Shown here piece by piece: positions 7,924-16,870 of a stretch of DNA of 64,000 bases (positions within the stretch are counted from its first letter, which is position 1; the number at the start of each line of letters is the position of its first letter). The notes beneath the pieces are model-generated. The model did no database searches and had not been told where the DNA came from. It worked only from the letters and a program-made list of their open reading frames with translations. The DNA comes from Gammaproteobacteria bacterium (lineage in GTDB: Bacteria; Pseudomonadota; Gammaproteobacteria; Magnimaribacterales; AG-339-G14). The translations under genes were made by a program, and so were the position numbers. The stretch lies in NCBI GenBank assembly GCA_003331625.1, contig QOPF01000001.1:62001-126000 (forward strand), read 5' to 3'.

Positions 7924-10900
7924 CTAATGGATATCTTGAAGTTTTTTTACCTTCCAATCAACCTGATTTTCAATAACCTTACATATTGCTCTTGCTCCAT
8001 CAATAGTTGTTGAGCTACAAATCCTTTGATCTAAAGCTGTTCGTCTTATGGAAGCTGAATCAAGGATAGATTCTCTTCCCTCAGTGGTATTAAACACTAA
8101 ATTAATTTCTTTATTTTTCATAAGATCAACAATGTGAGGACGTCCTTCTAAAACCTTATTTATTTTTTTAACTTTAAATCCATATTTTTCAAGATTTCTT
8201 GCCGTTCCCCTCGTAGCAACTAATTTGAATCCAGACTTAGTTAAACTTTCAGCAATTTCTTTCAAATGAATTTTATCGGGATTTCGAACGCTCAAAAATG
8301 CTGATCCTTTTTTGGGAATTCTCACTCCAGCAGCTAGTTCAGCTTTTTCAAAAGCTTCGATGAAAGTAGGCGCTATGCCCATTACTTCTCCCGTTGATCT
8401 CATTTCTGGACCAAGAATTGGATCTACTGATTGAAATTTTTCAAAAGGAAGTACTGCTTCTTTTACAGAAAAAAACTTGGGTCTTTTAAATTTTGTAATT
8501 CCTAATGATTTCAGTGATTTTCCTGACATTACTTGCGCTGCTAATTTTGCCAAGGGAGAACCAACTGCTTTGGAAACAAATGGAATAGTTCTTGATGCTC
8601 TTGGGTTAACTTCTAATAGATAAATTTTTTCGTTTGCAAAAGCTAACTGAATATTAACCAATCCTGAAATTTTCATTTTTTTTATAACTTTGATAGCGGT
8701 AGCTTCAATTTCTTTCAAGATTTTTTTATTTGTACTATATGGAGGTAACGAACAAGCTGAATCCCCAGAATGAATTCCGGCTTGTTCAATATGTTGCAAA
8801 ACGCCACAAATTATATGAGTCTTACCATCACTAATAGCTTCAACATCAAACTCAATTGCCAAATCAAGAAACTTATCGATTAAAACTGGATTTTTTTTAT
8901 CAACCTCCAAAGCTTCTGTTAAATACTTTTTTAAATCTTTGTCGTCATAAACAATTTCCATAGCTCTTCCGCCTAAAACATAAGACGGTCTTACTACAAC
9001 TGGATAACCAATTCGGTTTGCAATTTTGATTGCCTGCTGATTATTAGAAGCCATACCATTTTCGGGTTGCAATAGTTTGTTTTTAATTACAAATTTTTGG
9101 AATCTAGAGCGATCTTCAGATAAATCTATTTGATCAGGAGAAGTTCCTAAAATAGGAACACCATTTTTTTCAAGGTCTTTAGCAAGCTTTAAGGGAGTCT
9201 GCCCACCGTATTGAATTATTAATCCTTTTGGTTTCTCAACATCATAAATTTCTAAAACATCTTCAAGAGTGATAGGTTCAAAATATAATCTATCCGAAGT
9301 ATCGTAATCTGTTGAAACGGTCTCAGGATTGCAATTAACCATGATCGTTTCAAAGCCTTCTTCTTTTAGAACTTGAGCAGCATGAACACAGCAGTAATCA
9401 AATTCTATTCCTTGTCCTATTCTGTTAGGTCCTCCACCCAAAACCATAATTTTCTTTTTCTTGGTTGGGTTAGATTCACATTCCTCTTGGTAGGTTGAAT
9501 ACATATAAGCAGTAGATGTTTCAAATTCTGCTGCACAAGTATCAACCCTTTTAAAGACGGGTTTAATTTTTAAATTTCTTCTTTTTAAACGAATGTCTTT
9601 TTCTGTTTTGCCAGTAAGTTCGGCGATTCTGGTATCAGAAAATCCTATTTTTTTTGCTTCGAGAAATAGACCGCGTTTTTTAAGAAAATTTTTAGACTTA
9701 ATATTTTTTTCAAACTTTATTATTTCTTGGACTTCCTGAAGAAACCATAAGTCTATACCGGTAAAAGATTGAATTTCGTTAATATCCATCCCTTTTCTGA
9801 AGGCTTCACCTATAAACCAAAGTCTTTCTGGAGTAGGAGTTATCAATCTGGGTTTAATTGAAGAAATAGTTAAGCCTTCTTCCGGGCTTTCAAAACCTGA
9901 AGAGCCGATTTCTAAACCTCGCATGGCTTTTTGCAATGATTCTTTAAAATTAGAGCCAATTGCCATAACCTCGCCCACAGACTTCATTTGCGAAGTTAAG
10001 GTTGTATTAGCACCAGAAAATTTTTCAAAGTTAAACCTTGGAATTTTTGTAACGACGTAATCTATTGTTGGTTCAAAAGAAGCAGGAATAGATTCTTTGC
10101 TTATGTCGTTTTTTAATTCGTCCAAAGTAAAACCAACGGCAAGTTTTGCAGCAATTTTTGCTATGGGGAATCCTGTTGCTTTTGATGCCAAGGCGGAAGA
10201 TCTAGAAACTCGAGGATTCATTTCTATTACTAACATCTCCCCATCCTCAGGGTTAATTGTAAATTGAACATTAGATCCTCCTGTTTCCACACCAATTTCT
10301 CTTAAGATGGCCATAGAGGCATTTCGCATCATCTGATATTCCTTATCAGTGAGAGTTTGTGCTGGAGCAACTGTTATAGAGTCTCCTGTGTGAACTCCCA
10401 TTGGGTCAAAATTTTCTATGGAACATATGATGATGCAATTGTCAGCTTTGTCTCGAACTACCTCCATCTCGTATTCTTTCCAGCCAGCTAAGTACTTGTC
10501 GATATAAAGTTCTGAAGTAGGTGATAGATCTAAACCTCTATGACAAATCTCCTCAAACTCATCACTGTTATAGGCAATGCCTCCGCCTGAACCACCTAAG
10601 GTGAAATTAGGTCTTATGATGCATGGATATCCAACAAGCTCCTGAACTTCCCAACATTCTTCTATATTGTGAGCTAATTTTGCTAAAGGAACTTTCAGAC
10701 CAATTTTCTCCATTGCTGCTGCAAATAGCTCTCTGTCTTCAGCTTTATCGATAGCTTTTTTAGTAGCTCCAATCAACTCAATATTGTATTTTTTAAGAAT
10801 ACCCTTCTTATCTAAATCGAGAGCAACATTCAAGCCAGTTTGTCCTCCCATAGTAGGTAATATTGCATCTGGCTTTTCTTTTTTAATGATTTTTTCCAAG

Positions 10901-11118
10901 GATTGCCAGGTAATGGGTTCAATATAAGTTGCATCTGCTAAGCCTGGATCTGTCATTATTGTTGCAGGATTAGAATTAACCAAAATAACTTTAAAGCCCT
11001 CTTCTCTTAATGCTTTGCATGCTTGAACTCCTGAATAATCAAATTCACATGCTTGGCCAATGATTATTGGTCCAGCGCCAATGATTAAAATAGATTTTAT
11101 GTCAGTTCTTTTTGGCAT
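7924..11118 (-). CDS. carB: Carbamoyl-phosphate synthase large subunit
   Basis: Makes carbamoyl phosphate from bicarbonate, ammonia and two ATP for pyrimidines and arginine. The 1064-residue protein shows the internal duplication of the family: two ATP-grasp halves, each with a [10 protein letters not shown]- or [10 protein letters not shown]-type nucleotide fold and an [20 protein letters not shown] loop. An MGS-like allosteric domain forms the last ~140 residues. The start lies inside carA (17-nt overlap), so the subunits are coupled. Confidence 0.98.
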   Translation of the reverse strand: MPKRTDIKSILIIGAGPIIIGQACEFDYSGVQACKALREEGFKVILVNSNPATIMTDPGLADATYIEPITWQSLEKIIKKEKPDAILPTMGGQTGLNVALDLDKKGILKKYNIELIGATKKAIDKAEDRELFAAAMEKIGLKVPLAKLAHNIEECWEVQELVGYPCIIRPNFTLGGSGGGIAYNSDEFEEICHRGLDLSPTSELYIDKYLAGWKEYEMEVVRDKADNCIIICSIENFDPMGVHTGDSITVAPAQTLTDKEYQMMRNASMAILREIGVETGGSNVQFTINPEDGEMLVIEMNPRVSRSSALASKATGFPIAKIAAKLAVGFTLDELKNDISKESIPASFEPTIDYVVTKIPRFNFEKFSGANTTLTSQMKSVGEVMAIGSNFKESLQKAMRGLEIGSSGFESPEEGLTISSIKPRLITPTPERLWFIGEAFRKGMDINEIQSFTGIDLWFLQEVQEIIKFEKNIKSKNFLKKRGLFLEAKKIGFSDTRIAELTGKTEKDIRLKRRNLKIKPVFKRVDTCAAEFETSTAYMYSTYQEECESNPTKKKKIMVLGGGPNRIGQGIEFDYCCVHAAQVLKEEGFETIMVNCNPETVSTDYDTSDRLYFEPITLEDVLEIYDVEKPKGLIIQYGGQTPLKLAKDLEKNGVPILGTSPDQIDLSEDRSRFQKFVIKNKLLQPENGMASNNQQAIKIANRIGYPVVVRPSYVLGGRAMEIVYDDKDLKKYLTEALEVDKKNPVLIDKFLDLAIEFDVEAISDGKTHIICGVLQHIEQAGIHSGDSACSLPPYSTNKKILKEIEATAIKVIKKMKISGLVNIQLAFANEKIYLLEVNPRASRTIPFVSKAVGSPLAKLAAQVMSGKSLKSLGITKFKRPKFFSVKEAVLPFEKFQSVDPILGPEMRSTGEVMGIAPTFIEAFEKAELAAGVRIPKKGSAFLSVRNPDKIHLKEIAESLTKSGFKLVATRGTARNLEKYGFKVKKINKVLEGRPHIVDLMKNKEINLVFNTTEGRESILDSASIRRTALDQRICSSTTIDGARAICKVIENQVDWKVKKLQDIH

Positions 11119-12226
11119 ATTTTTTTACTTGGTTTATAAACGTATCAAATAATGATTGCAATTCTTGTGGTCCAGGGCTTGCTTCAGGATGACCTTGAAA
11201 ACCAAATACTCTGTTCTTTTGAAAGGATATTCCTTGAATTGAATTATCAAACAGCGAACGGTGCGTAATGGAAACTCCATCAGCTAACGTCTTTTCTGAA
11301 ATGGTGAACCCATGATTTTGACTGGTGATAGCTACCTCATTAGAAAGTAAATTTTTGACCGGATGATTGGCTCCATGATGTCCAAATTTCATCTTTTCTG
11401 TTTTCATACCCAAAGCTAACCCTAAAAGTTGATGACCTAAACAAATTCCAAATAAAGGGATTTTTGAAGAATTGATAAGCTCGGCAATAGTATCTATAGG
11501 TTGGTGACATGGTTCAGGATCACCTGGACCATTTGACAAGAAAACGCCATCAGGTTTCTTTTTTATAATGGTTTTGAAATCAGTATTCGCTGGCATGACC
11601 TCGACCGAACAGCCTCTATCAACTAAAAGTCTTAAGATGTTATGTTTTACACCAAAATCTAAAGCGATAATTTTAAAAATTGAATTGGGCTTTTTTGATT
11701 CATAACTTGGTTTTGACCATTTGTAGCTTTTCTTAGTAGAGACAACCGTAGCTAAATCTTTTCCCTTTAAGCTTCCAAACTTCTCAAAAAGCTTATCTAC
11801 TTCTTTCTTTGTTTTCTTTTTGTAAGAAATAAAAGCAGGTTGAGAGCCTTTTTTTCTTAGAACTCTCGTTAATTTTCTGGTATCTATGTTTCTTATACCG
11901 GGTACTTTATTGACTTTCAGAAAGTCGGATAAAGATTTTTCATTTCTCCAATTACTCTCTACTCTAGATAAATCTCTTATGACTACGCCACTTGCTCCTC
12001 CAATAGAAGATTCGTGATCATCTAGGTTGGTACCGACATTTCCAATGTGGGGATAGGTAAAGCAAATTAACTGGTCGGTATAAGATAAATCGGTAATTAT
12101 TTCTTGGTAGCCAGTCATTGAAGTATTGAAGACAAGCTCGCCAACTTTTTCTTTGGTATGACCAAAAGCAATGCCATCAAAAATTTCACCTGATTTTAGA
12201 ATGAGATACGCAGGTTTAGCTTTCAT
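11102..12226 (-). CDS. carA: Carbamoyl-phosphate synthase small (glutaminase) subunit
   Basis: Hydrolyses glutamine and channels ammonia to CarB. The 374-residue protein has the N-terminal CPSase_sm_chain domain ([18 protein letters not shown]) and a class I glutaminase domain with nucleophile cysteine in FGICLGHQ and the His-Glu pair in [11 protein letters not shown]. The ATG at 12226 follows a GCAGG ribosome-binding site. The leader carries an attenuator-like hairpin and repeated half-sites, which suggests control by end products; dapB, its usual upstream neighbour, is elsewhere. Confidence 0.97.
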   Translation of the reverse strand: MKAKPAYLILKSGEIFDGIAFGHTKEKVGELVFNTSMTGYQEIITDLSYTDQLICFTYPHIGNVGTNLDDHESSIGGASGVVIRDLSRVESNWRNEKSLSDFLKVNKVPGIRNIDTRKLTRVLRKKGSQPAFISYKKKTKKEVDKLFEKFGSLKGKDLATVVSTKKSYKWSKPSYESKKPNSIFKIIALDFGVKHNILRLLVDRGCSVEVMPANTDFKTIIKKKPDGVFLSNGPGDPEPCHQPIDTIAELINSSKIPLFGICLGHQLLGLALGMKTEKMKFGHHGANHPVKNLLSNEVAITSQNHGFTISEKTLADGVSITHRSLFDNSIQGISFQKNRVFGFQGHPEASPGPQELQSLFDTFINQVKKYAKKN

Positions 12227-12248
12227 AAATTACCTGCTTTGTTTGAGC

Positions 12249-12288
12249 AAAAAAAAACGCGAACAAAGTAAAAACTATGGATCGCGCT
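12249..12288 (-). terminator. Attenuator-like intrinsic terminator in the carA leader
   Basis: In the minus-strand transcript AGCGCGA (12288-12282) pairs with TCGCGTT (12262-12256), one pair being a wobble, across a 19-nt loop. The stem runs straight into nine T residues (12257-12249). It stands 23 nt before the carA start, so termination here would prevent carAB expression. The T-run is on the correct side only for the minus strand. Pyrimidine-dependent attenuation is known for related operons; here it is inferred. Confidence 0.55.
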
Positions 12289-12294
12289 GTAAAA

Positions 12295-12329
12295 TCTAAT
12301 GCCGTTTGCATTAGAATGTGACTCTAATG
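12295..12329. promoter_or_regulatory. Three alternately oriented TCTAATG half-sites between carA and map
   Basis: TCTAATG (12295-12301), its inverse CATTAGA (12309-12315) and TCTAATG again (12323-12329) are separated by exactly 7 nt each. The first two extend to a perfect 8-bp inverted repeat. The regular 14-nt period resembles an operator for a multimeric repressor. In RNA the middle copy could pair with either neighbour, giving mutually exclusive hairpins. It sits in the divergent carA-map promoter region and overlaps a TCTAAT that could serve as a carA -10. The binding factor is unknown. Confidence 0.55.
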
Positions 12330-12364
12330 AAATAACTATGTAAAGTCCATCAAAAATTTAACAT

Positions 12365-13129
12365 ATGATAAAAAATTTAGAAGATATAAAGGGAATGAGA
12401 GTTGCAGGAAAACTTGCAGCTCAAACTTTAGAGATGATAAGTGAATTTGTTAAGCCTGGAGTATCTACGGAAAAATTAGACAAAATTTGTCATGACTACA
12501 TCATTAATGAAATTAAATGCACCCCAGCCCCTCTTAACTACAATGGCTTTCCCAAATCTATATGCACTTCAATTAATCAAGTAGTTTGTCATGGCATACC
12601 ATCTGAAAATAGAATTCTTAAAGATAAAGATATTATTAATATTGATGTAACCGTTATTAAAGATGGCTATCACGGCGACACTAGTAAAATGTTTATGGTA
12701 GGAAAATCTCAACCTCATGCTAAACGCCTTGTGGATATCACGCAAGAATGTCTTTATCGAGGAATAGAGCAAGTTAAACCTGGTGCGAGATTGGGTGATA
12801 TTGGTCATGCCATTCAAGTTCATGCCGAAGGTAATCATTATTCAGTCGTTAGAGAATACTGTGGACACGGTATAGGAAAAATCTTTCATGAAGACCCTCA
12901 AGTTTTGCATTATGGCCAACCCAATACCGGCATGTCCTTAGAAGAAGGTATGTGCTTTACCATCGAGCCTATGATTAATCTTGGGACTTACAAAACCAAA
13001 TTGTCTAAAACTGATGGCTGGACTGTAGAGACTGCAGATGGCAGATTATCTGCCCAATGGGAACATACTATTCTTGTCACTCAAGATGGTTTTGAAGTTC
13101 TTACCAAAAGAAGCGAAGAAAGTTTTTAG
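12365..13129 (+). CDS. map: Type I methionine aminopeptidase
   Basis: Removes the N-terminal methionine from nascent proteins. The 254-residue pita-bread fold protein keeps all five metal ligands in NIDVTVIKDGYHGDTSKMF (two Asp), GHGIGKIFHEDP (His), FTIEPM (Glu) and AQWEHTILV (Glu). It starts a plus-strand run with dapC 3 nt after its stop. In E. coli map is divergent from rpsB; here it is divergent from carA. Confidence 0.97.
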   Translation: MIKNLEDIKGMRVAGKLAAQTLEMISEFVKPGVSTEKLDKICHDYIINEIKCTPAPLNYNGFPKSICTSINQVVCHGIPSENRILKDKDIINIDVTVIKDGYHGDTSKMFMVGKSQPHAKRLVDITQECLYRGIEQVKPGARLGDIGHAIQVHAEGNHYSVVREYCGHGIGKIFHEDPQVLHYGQPNTGMSLEEGMCFTIEPMINLGTYKTKLSKTDGWTVETADGRLSAQWEHTILVTQDGFEVLTKRSEESF

Positions 13130-13132
13130 TCT

Positions 13133-14302
13133 ATGAATAATTTAATAGCTGAAATTCAATCTTATCCATTTGAAAGACTAAGAAAGCTCATCACTCCAAA
13201 AAAAGCTCCAGAAGAGATAAATCTTTCGATCGGTGAACCCAAACATCCGGCAAATCCAAAAATTCTAGATGCTATAAATCAAAACAAAGAATTATTCAGT
13301 CATTATCCGCCGATGGCGATGGTGCCTGAATTAAAAAAAAGCTATCAAAATTATTTGGCCAATAATTTCGAATTGAAGGATATCAAAGATGAAGAAATAT
13401 TTTTGGTTGGCGGAACTAGAGAAGGTACGTTCTCTGCCATTCAAACTATGGTCAATAGAGAAGCAGTAAGCAAAAAACCATATGTCTGTATGCCAAACCC
13501 TTATTATCAAATTTATGGTGGTGCGACTTTGTTTGCTGGAGCTAAGCCTTACTTCTTAAATTGTTCTGAAGAAAATAATTTTCAAATAGATTTGGAAAAC
13601 GTAGATCAAGCAATTTGGGAGCAGTGTCAGCTCCTCGTGCTTTGCTCACCTTCCAATCCTACTGGTAAAGTGATGAGTAAAGATGAGCTTTGTAAGGTAG
13701 TAAAGCTCTCCAAAGAATTTGGTTTTAAAGTTTTAAGCGATGAATGCTACATAGATATCTATTTTGGTGAAAAACCTACCTCCCTTTTAGAAGCTGCCAT
13801 GGAAGTAAACGGTAGTTTGGAGAATGTTTTAGCGCTTCACAGTTTATCGAAACGTTCTAATCTACCGGGTTTCAGATCTGGTTGCGCAACCGGAGATGCC
13901 AACATCATTTCTGCCTTCTCAAAATATCGTATGTTTCATGGTGTCAGTGTGCCCTTACCCATTCAAAATGCGAGTACTTTGGCTTGGGCAGACGATAAAA
14001 CCGTTGAAGACAATCGAGCAGCATATGCAGAAAAATTTAAATTGGCTGAAGAAATTTTAGACAAAGACTCTTTAACTCCGGATGGTGCTTTCTATCTTTG
14101 GTTGAAAGTCAGTGATGCAGAAGCTTTTACCAAAAAACTTTACGACGAAGAACAAGTCATAGTTTTACCAGGTAAATATTTAGGTGCTGAAGACAATGGA
14201 CAAAATCCTGCAGAACAATATTTAAGAATTGCTTTGGTGCATGATATAGAATCAACAACAAAAGCATTAACGAGCATAAAAAAGGTTTTAGATAATGAGT
14301 AA
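13133..14302 (+). CDS. dapC: Succinyldiaminopimelate aminotransferase DapC
   Basis: PLP enzyme of the succinylase branch of lysine/diaminopimelate synthesis, transferring an amino group to N-succinyl-2-amino-6-oxopimelate. The 389-residue fold-type I protein begins with the DapC-typical NNLIAEIQSYPFERL and has the SPSNPTGKVM loop, SDECYIDIYF, and the PLP lysine in SLSKRSNLPGFRSG. It overlaps dapD by 8 nt, which supports DapC rather than another class I aminotransferase. The glnD gene often present between map and dapC is absent. Confidence 0.93.
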   Translation: MNNLIAEIQSYPFERLRKLITPKKAPEEINLSIGEPKHPANPKILDAINQNKELFSHYPPMAMVPELKKSYQNYLANNFELKDIKDEEIFLVGGTREGTFSAIQTMVNREAVSKKPYVCMPNPYYQIYGGATLFAGAKPYFLNCSEENNFQIDLENVDQAIWEQCQLLVLCSPSNPTGKVMSKDELCKVVKLSKEFGFKVLSDECYIDIYFGEKPTSLLEAAMEVNGSLENVLALHSLSKRSNLPGFRSGCATGDANIISAFSKYRMFHGVSVPLPIQNASTLAWADDKTVEDNRAAYAEKFKLAEEILDKDSLTPDGAFYLWLKVSDAEAFTKKLYDEEQVIVLPGKYLGAEDNGQNPAEQYLRIALVHDIESTTKALTSIKKVLDNE

Positions 14303-15182
14303 TTGGACTGGCTTAGGAATTGGAACAAAAAACAGTGACGGTGACTGGATCGAAATGTTTTTTACCGAAGAAAATATTTCCTCTAACGATCTTGAGTTAT
14401 CCGATGCTGCTTTTGAAAAAGTTTCTGTCAGTGATGACAAAGCTCCTACTTCTGTACCAGAAGCCTATTTGAAACTGCATTTGCTTTCTTACCGCTTGGT
14501 CAAGCCAAACGAAACCAATCTCGATGGTATTTTTGGAATTTTACAAAATGTCGTTTGGACATCTGAAGGTCCCTTCTCGATTGCTGATTTCAAAAAAGCA
14601 CAACTTGAGGCAAGAAAAGAGAACCGACACATCTTGGTCCACAGCATTGATAAATTTCCGCGTATGACCGATTACGTGACTTTATCCGATGTCCGAATTG
14701 CCGATGCCAACAGGGTGAGATTGGGAGCTTATCTCGGATCCGGAACAACCATCATGCACGAGGGCTTTGTGAACTTTAATGCTGGTTCTTTGGGCGAAGC
14801 AATGATCGAAGGCAGAATTTCTCAAGGAGTTGTGATTGGCGATAAAACCGATATCGGTGGTGGTGCTTCCACTATGGGTACTTTATCCGGTGGTAACGAT
14901 GTTCGAATTTCTCTTGGAAAAAATTGTCTGCTTGGGGCCAATTCCGGTTTGGGTATTCCACTTGGAGACCGATGCACAGTTGAAGCTGGACTTTATCTGA
15001 CAGCTTCTTCGAAAGTGGAAGTTATCGATGACAAAGGTGAGATTTCTGAAACGGTGAAAGCGTATGAACTTGCTTCTCAATCTGATCTTTTGTTTATCAG
15101 AAATTCTTTAACGGGTTCCATTCAATGTCGCCCGAATAAAAAAGTCATAGAACTCAACGAAGAATTACACTCCAACGATTAA
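14295..15182 (+). CDS. dapD: Tetrahydrodipicolinate N-succinyltransferase DapD
   Basis: Succinylates tetrahydrodipicolinate, the step before DapC. The 295-residue protein has an N-terminal alpha/beta region and a C-terminal left-handed beta-helix of hexapeptide repeats (about 140-240), including MHEGFVNFNAGSLGEAMIEG and GGGASTMGTLSGG, as in the Pseudomonas/actinobacterial DapD type. Codon use is visibly less AT-rich than in most neighbours. Translationally coupled to dapC through ATGAGTAA. Confidence 0.95.
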   Translation: MSNWTGLGIGTKNSDGDWIEMFFTEENISSNDLELSDAAFEKVSVSDDKAPTSVPEAYLKLHLLSYRLVKPNETNLDGIFGILQNVVWTSEGPFSIADFKKAQLEARKENRHILVHSIDKFPRMTDYVTLSDVRIADANRVRLGAYLGSGTTIMHEGFVNFNAGSLGEAMIEGRISQGVVIGDKTDIGGGASTMGTLSGGNDVRISLGKNCLLGANSGLGIPLGDRCTVEAGLYLTASSKVEVIDDKGEISETVKAYELASQSDLLFIRNSLTGSIQCRPNKKVIELNEELHSND

Positions 15183-15201
15183 CTCAATCGTATAGTCATC
15201 A

Positions 15202-15807
15202 ATGAAGGAAGCTTCTAATCCAATTCCTGCCGGTCGACTGCAAAGAGCGGCTTCAAGTCAAGAGACTTACATCTCTAAATTTCGTCAAGTACTTGCAAGG
15301 CATGGTCTAACCATGGCTTCGGTAGCGATTATTTGTCTTCTGTTACCATCCATTCAAACTGCCCTATTATCTTCACTGGATAATTTATTTAGAAATCCTT
15401 TGAAGTATCTTCTTTGGAGTTTGGTAGTTGCAACTTTTATCTTTGGGTTTCTGAAATATACGAAAAGAGAGATTGATCTGCGTCAATTATTTTGGATTGG
15501 GTATCTCTTCATGATTTCTGTAGTTGAAGAGATTGCATTCAGACTTTCTTTACCTCTATTAATTACATCAGATGTTACCGGTATCAGTTTCTTTTGGCTT
15601 GGAGCTATAGTTAGCAACCTTCTTTTTGCAACCATTCACTATTTCACTTTACGCTGGAAACTTAATGCCTGTATTTTCACTTTTCTAGGCGGAATGGGCT
15701 TTAGCAGAATGTTAGATACAACTGGAGACTTGACTGCCGTAATACTTTTGCATTGGGCGATAACTTTTCTAAATACTCCTTCGGCTCCAAATAGTTCTAT
15801 AAAATAA
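15202..15807 (+). CDS. CPBP-family intramembrane metalloprotease (CAAX protease/Abi)
   Basis: Membrane protein of the CPBP (Abi) family, related to eukaryotic Rce1 proteases. The 201 residues contain several membrane segments and the family motifs in order: EEIAFR (E109, E110, R114), a histidine in FATIHY (H146) and HWAITFLN (H184). The substrate is unknown; relatives work in prenyl-protein processing or bacteriocin immunity in other bacteria. It follows dapD by 19 nt and is probably co-transcribed with it. It is convergent with the HNH-HIT gene. Confidence 0.85.
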   Translation: MKEASNPIPAGRLQRAASSQETYISKFRQVLARHGLTMASVAIICLLLPSIQTALLSSLDNLFRNPLKYLLWSLVVATFIFGFLKYTKREIDLRQLFWIGYLFMISVVEEIAFRLSLPLLITSDVTGISFFWLGAIVSNLLFATIHYFTLRWKLNACIFTFLGGMGFSRMLDTTGDLTAVILLHWAITFLNTPSAPNSSIK

Positions 15808-15815
15808 AACTCTTT

Positions 15816-15840
15816 AAAATTAGAACTAGTAATTAGTTTT
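15816..15840. terminator. Weak bidirectional terminator-like hairpin
   Basis: AAAATTAG (15816-15823) can pair with TTAGTTTT (15833-15840), two pairs being wobble, in the 36-nt gap between two convergent genes. The arms end in A/T runs that give short U-tails in both directions. It is AT-rich and weak, so the call rests mainly on its position. Confidence 0.35.
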
Positions 15841-15843
15841 ATT

Positions 15844-16824
15844 TTAATATTCTTTCTTATCGGGTATCACTCCCCTTATGCCGCCTCTTGGATTATTTAT
15901 GTCTCCTTTCCTTCTTGGAATAAGATGTATGTGACAATGATAAATTGTTTGTCCTGCATCTTCACCGTTGTTCATCCCAACATTAAAGCCGGTTACATCT
16001 TTATCTCTTTTCATAATGAATTCCTTATGTTTAACCAGAAGATTGTTAAAAGAATTCAACTCAGGTTGGTATAGTCCGAAATAATCCTCTACATGTCTTT
16101 TTGGAATGAACAAAAGATGTCCATTAGTCACCGGATATTTATCCTTAACGACCATCATGAATTCATCCTCATCCAATATTCTTGACTGCGGCAGGTTACA
16201 AAAAACACAGTCTGACTTTCTATCGTTAAAGACATCTTCTTGGTATCGAAAATCAGTGTCGTCTTTATTCGATTTTTGAGCATTACACGTATAGCAAAGA
16301 GCTTGATAGTTAGATAATTCATTCTTACCTTTTTTTGTTCTAGGAATAATGTGATCCACTTCCAAGGCTTTCACTTCATTAGATACCCCACAAAGCTCGC
16401 ACTTTCCTTTAGCTCTTTTTAAAACTTCATAACGGTCACTTCCCGGAATTGATTTGTCAGCAATTTTTCTATGCTGCCACATTTTTTTTCCTCTTTGTTC
16501 TATGATATTTTGAATTTTTTCATCACAAATTTTTATGAGTTCTTTCTGTTCATCAGATGAGAGGCTATCAAAATCATTGAGAAAATATGTATCCCCTTCC
16601 TTGGATGTAACCTTATTTTTTGTTAATACCCTTCCAACCATGATCTTTGTTCTTTCTTGATAGTATTCAACCTGACTTACGTCATAGACTAATAAGTCTT
16701 TAGCAATTTTTTCTGAATCAGCTTTACCTTTGTTTACTATTAGATTTCTAATCATTACTGGTTGGTAAACATGAGACATTCTCATGTCTTTTATGAGGTA
16801 CTTTTTGAGCTTTTTGTAGTTCAT
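15844..16824 (-). CDS. HNH endonuclease-HIT domain fusion protein
   Basis: A 326-residue protein of unknown role made of three parts. Residues about 1-70 look like a helical or winged-helix segment (MRMSHVYQPVMIRNLI). Residues about 130-190 form a complete HNH nuclease finger: C142-x2-C145, DH at 157-158, N173, C177-x2-C180 and K184. Residues about 204-320 form a HIT domain with CVFC (206-209) and the triad HCHIHL (H296, H298, H300). HIT proteins hydrolyse or transfer nucleotides on nucleotide substrates; HNH proteins cut DNA. The joining suggests nucleic-acid end processing, repair or defence, but no partner gene reveals which. Confidence 0.88.
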   Translation of the reverse strand: MNYKKLKKYLIKDMRMSHVYQPVMIRNLIVNKGKADSEKIAKDLLVYDVSQVEYYQERTKIMVGRVLTKNKVTSKEGDTYFLNDFDSLSSDEQKELIKICDEKIQNIIEQRGKKMWQHRKIADKSIPGSDRYEVLKRAKGKCELCGVSNEVKALEVDHIIPRTKKGKNELSNYQALCYTCNAQKSNKDDTDFRYQEDVFNDRKSDCVFCNLPQSRILDEDEFMMVVKDKYPVTNGHLLFIPKRHVEDYFGLYQPELNSFNNLLVKHKEFIMKRDKDVTGFNVGMNNGEDAGQTIYHCHIHLIPRRKGDINNPRGGIRGVIPDKKEY

Positions 16825-16870
16825 TTTTTAGCAAGTCCTTTTTCTTAAGTTCTTTTTAAAAGACTTAATG

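Noticed and set aside
12227-12364. ArgR or PurR operator upstream of carA
   Set aside because: The repeat units do not fit the ARG box or PUR box; the TCTAATG pattern is reported separately without a named factor.
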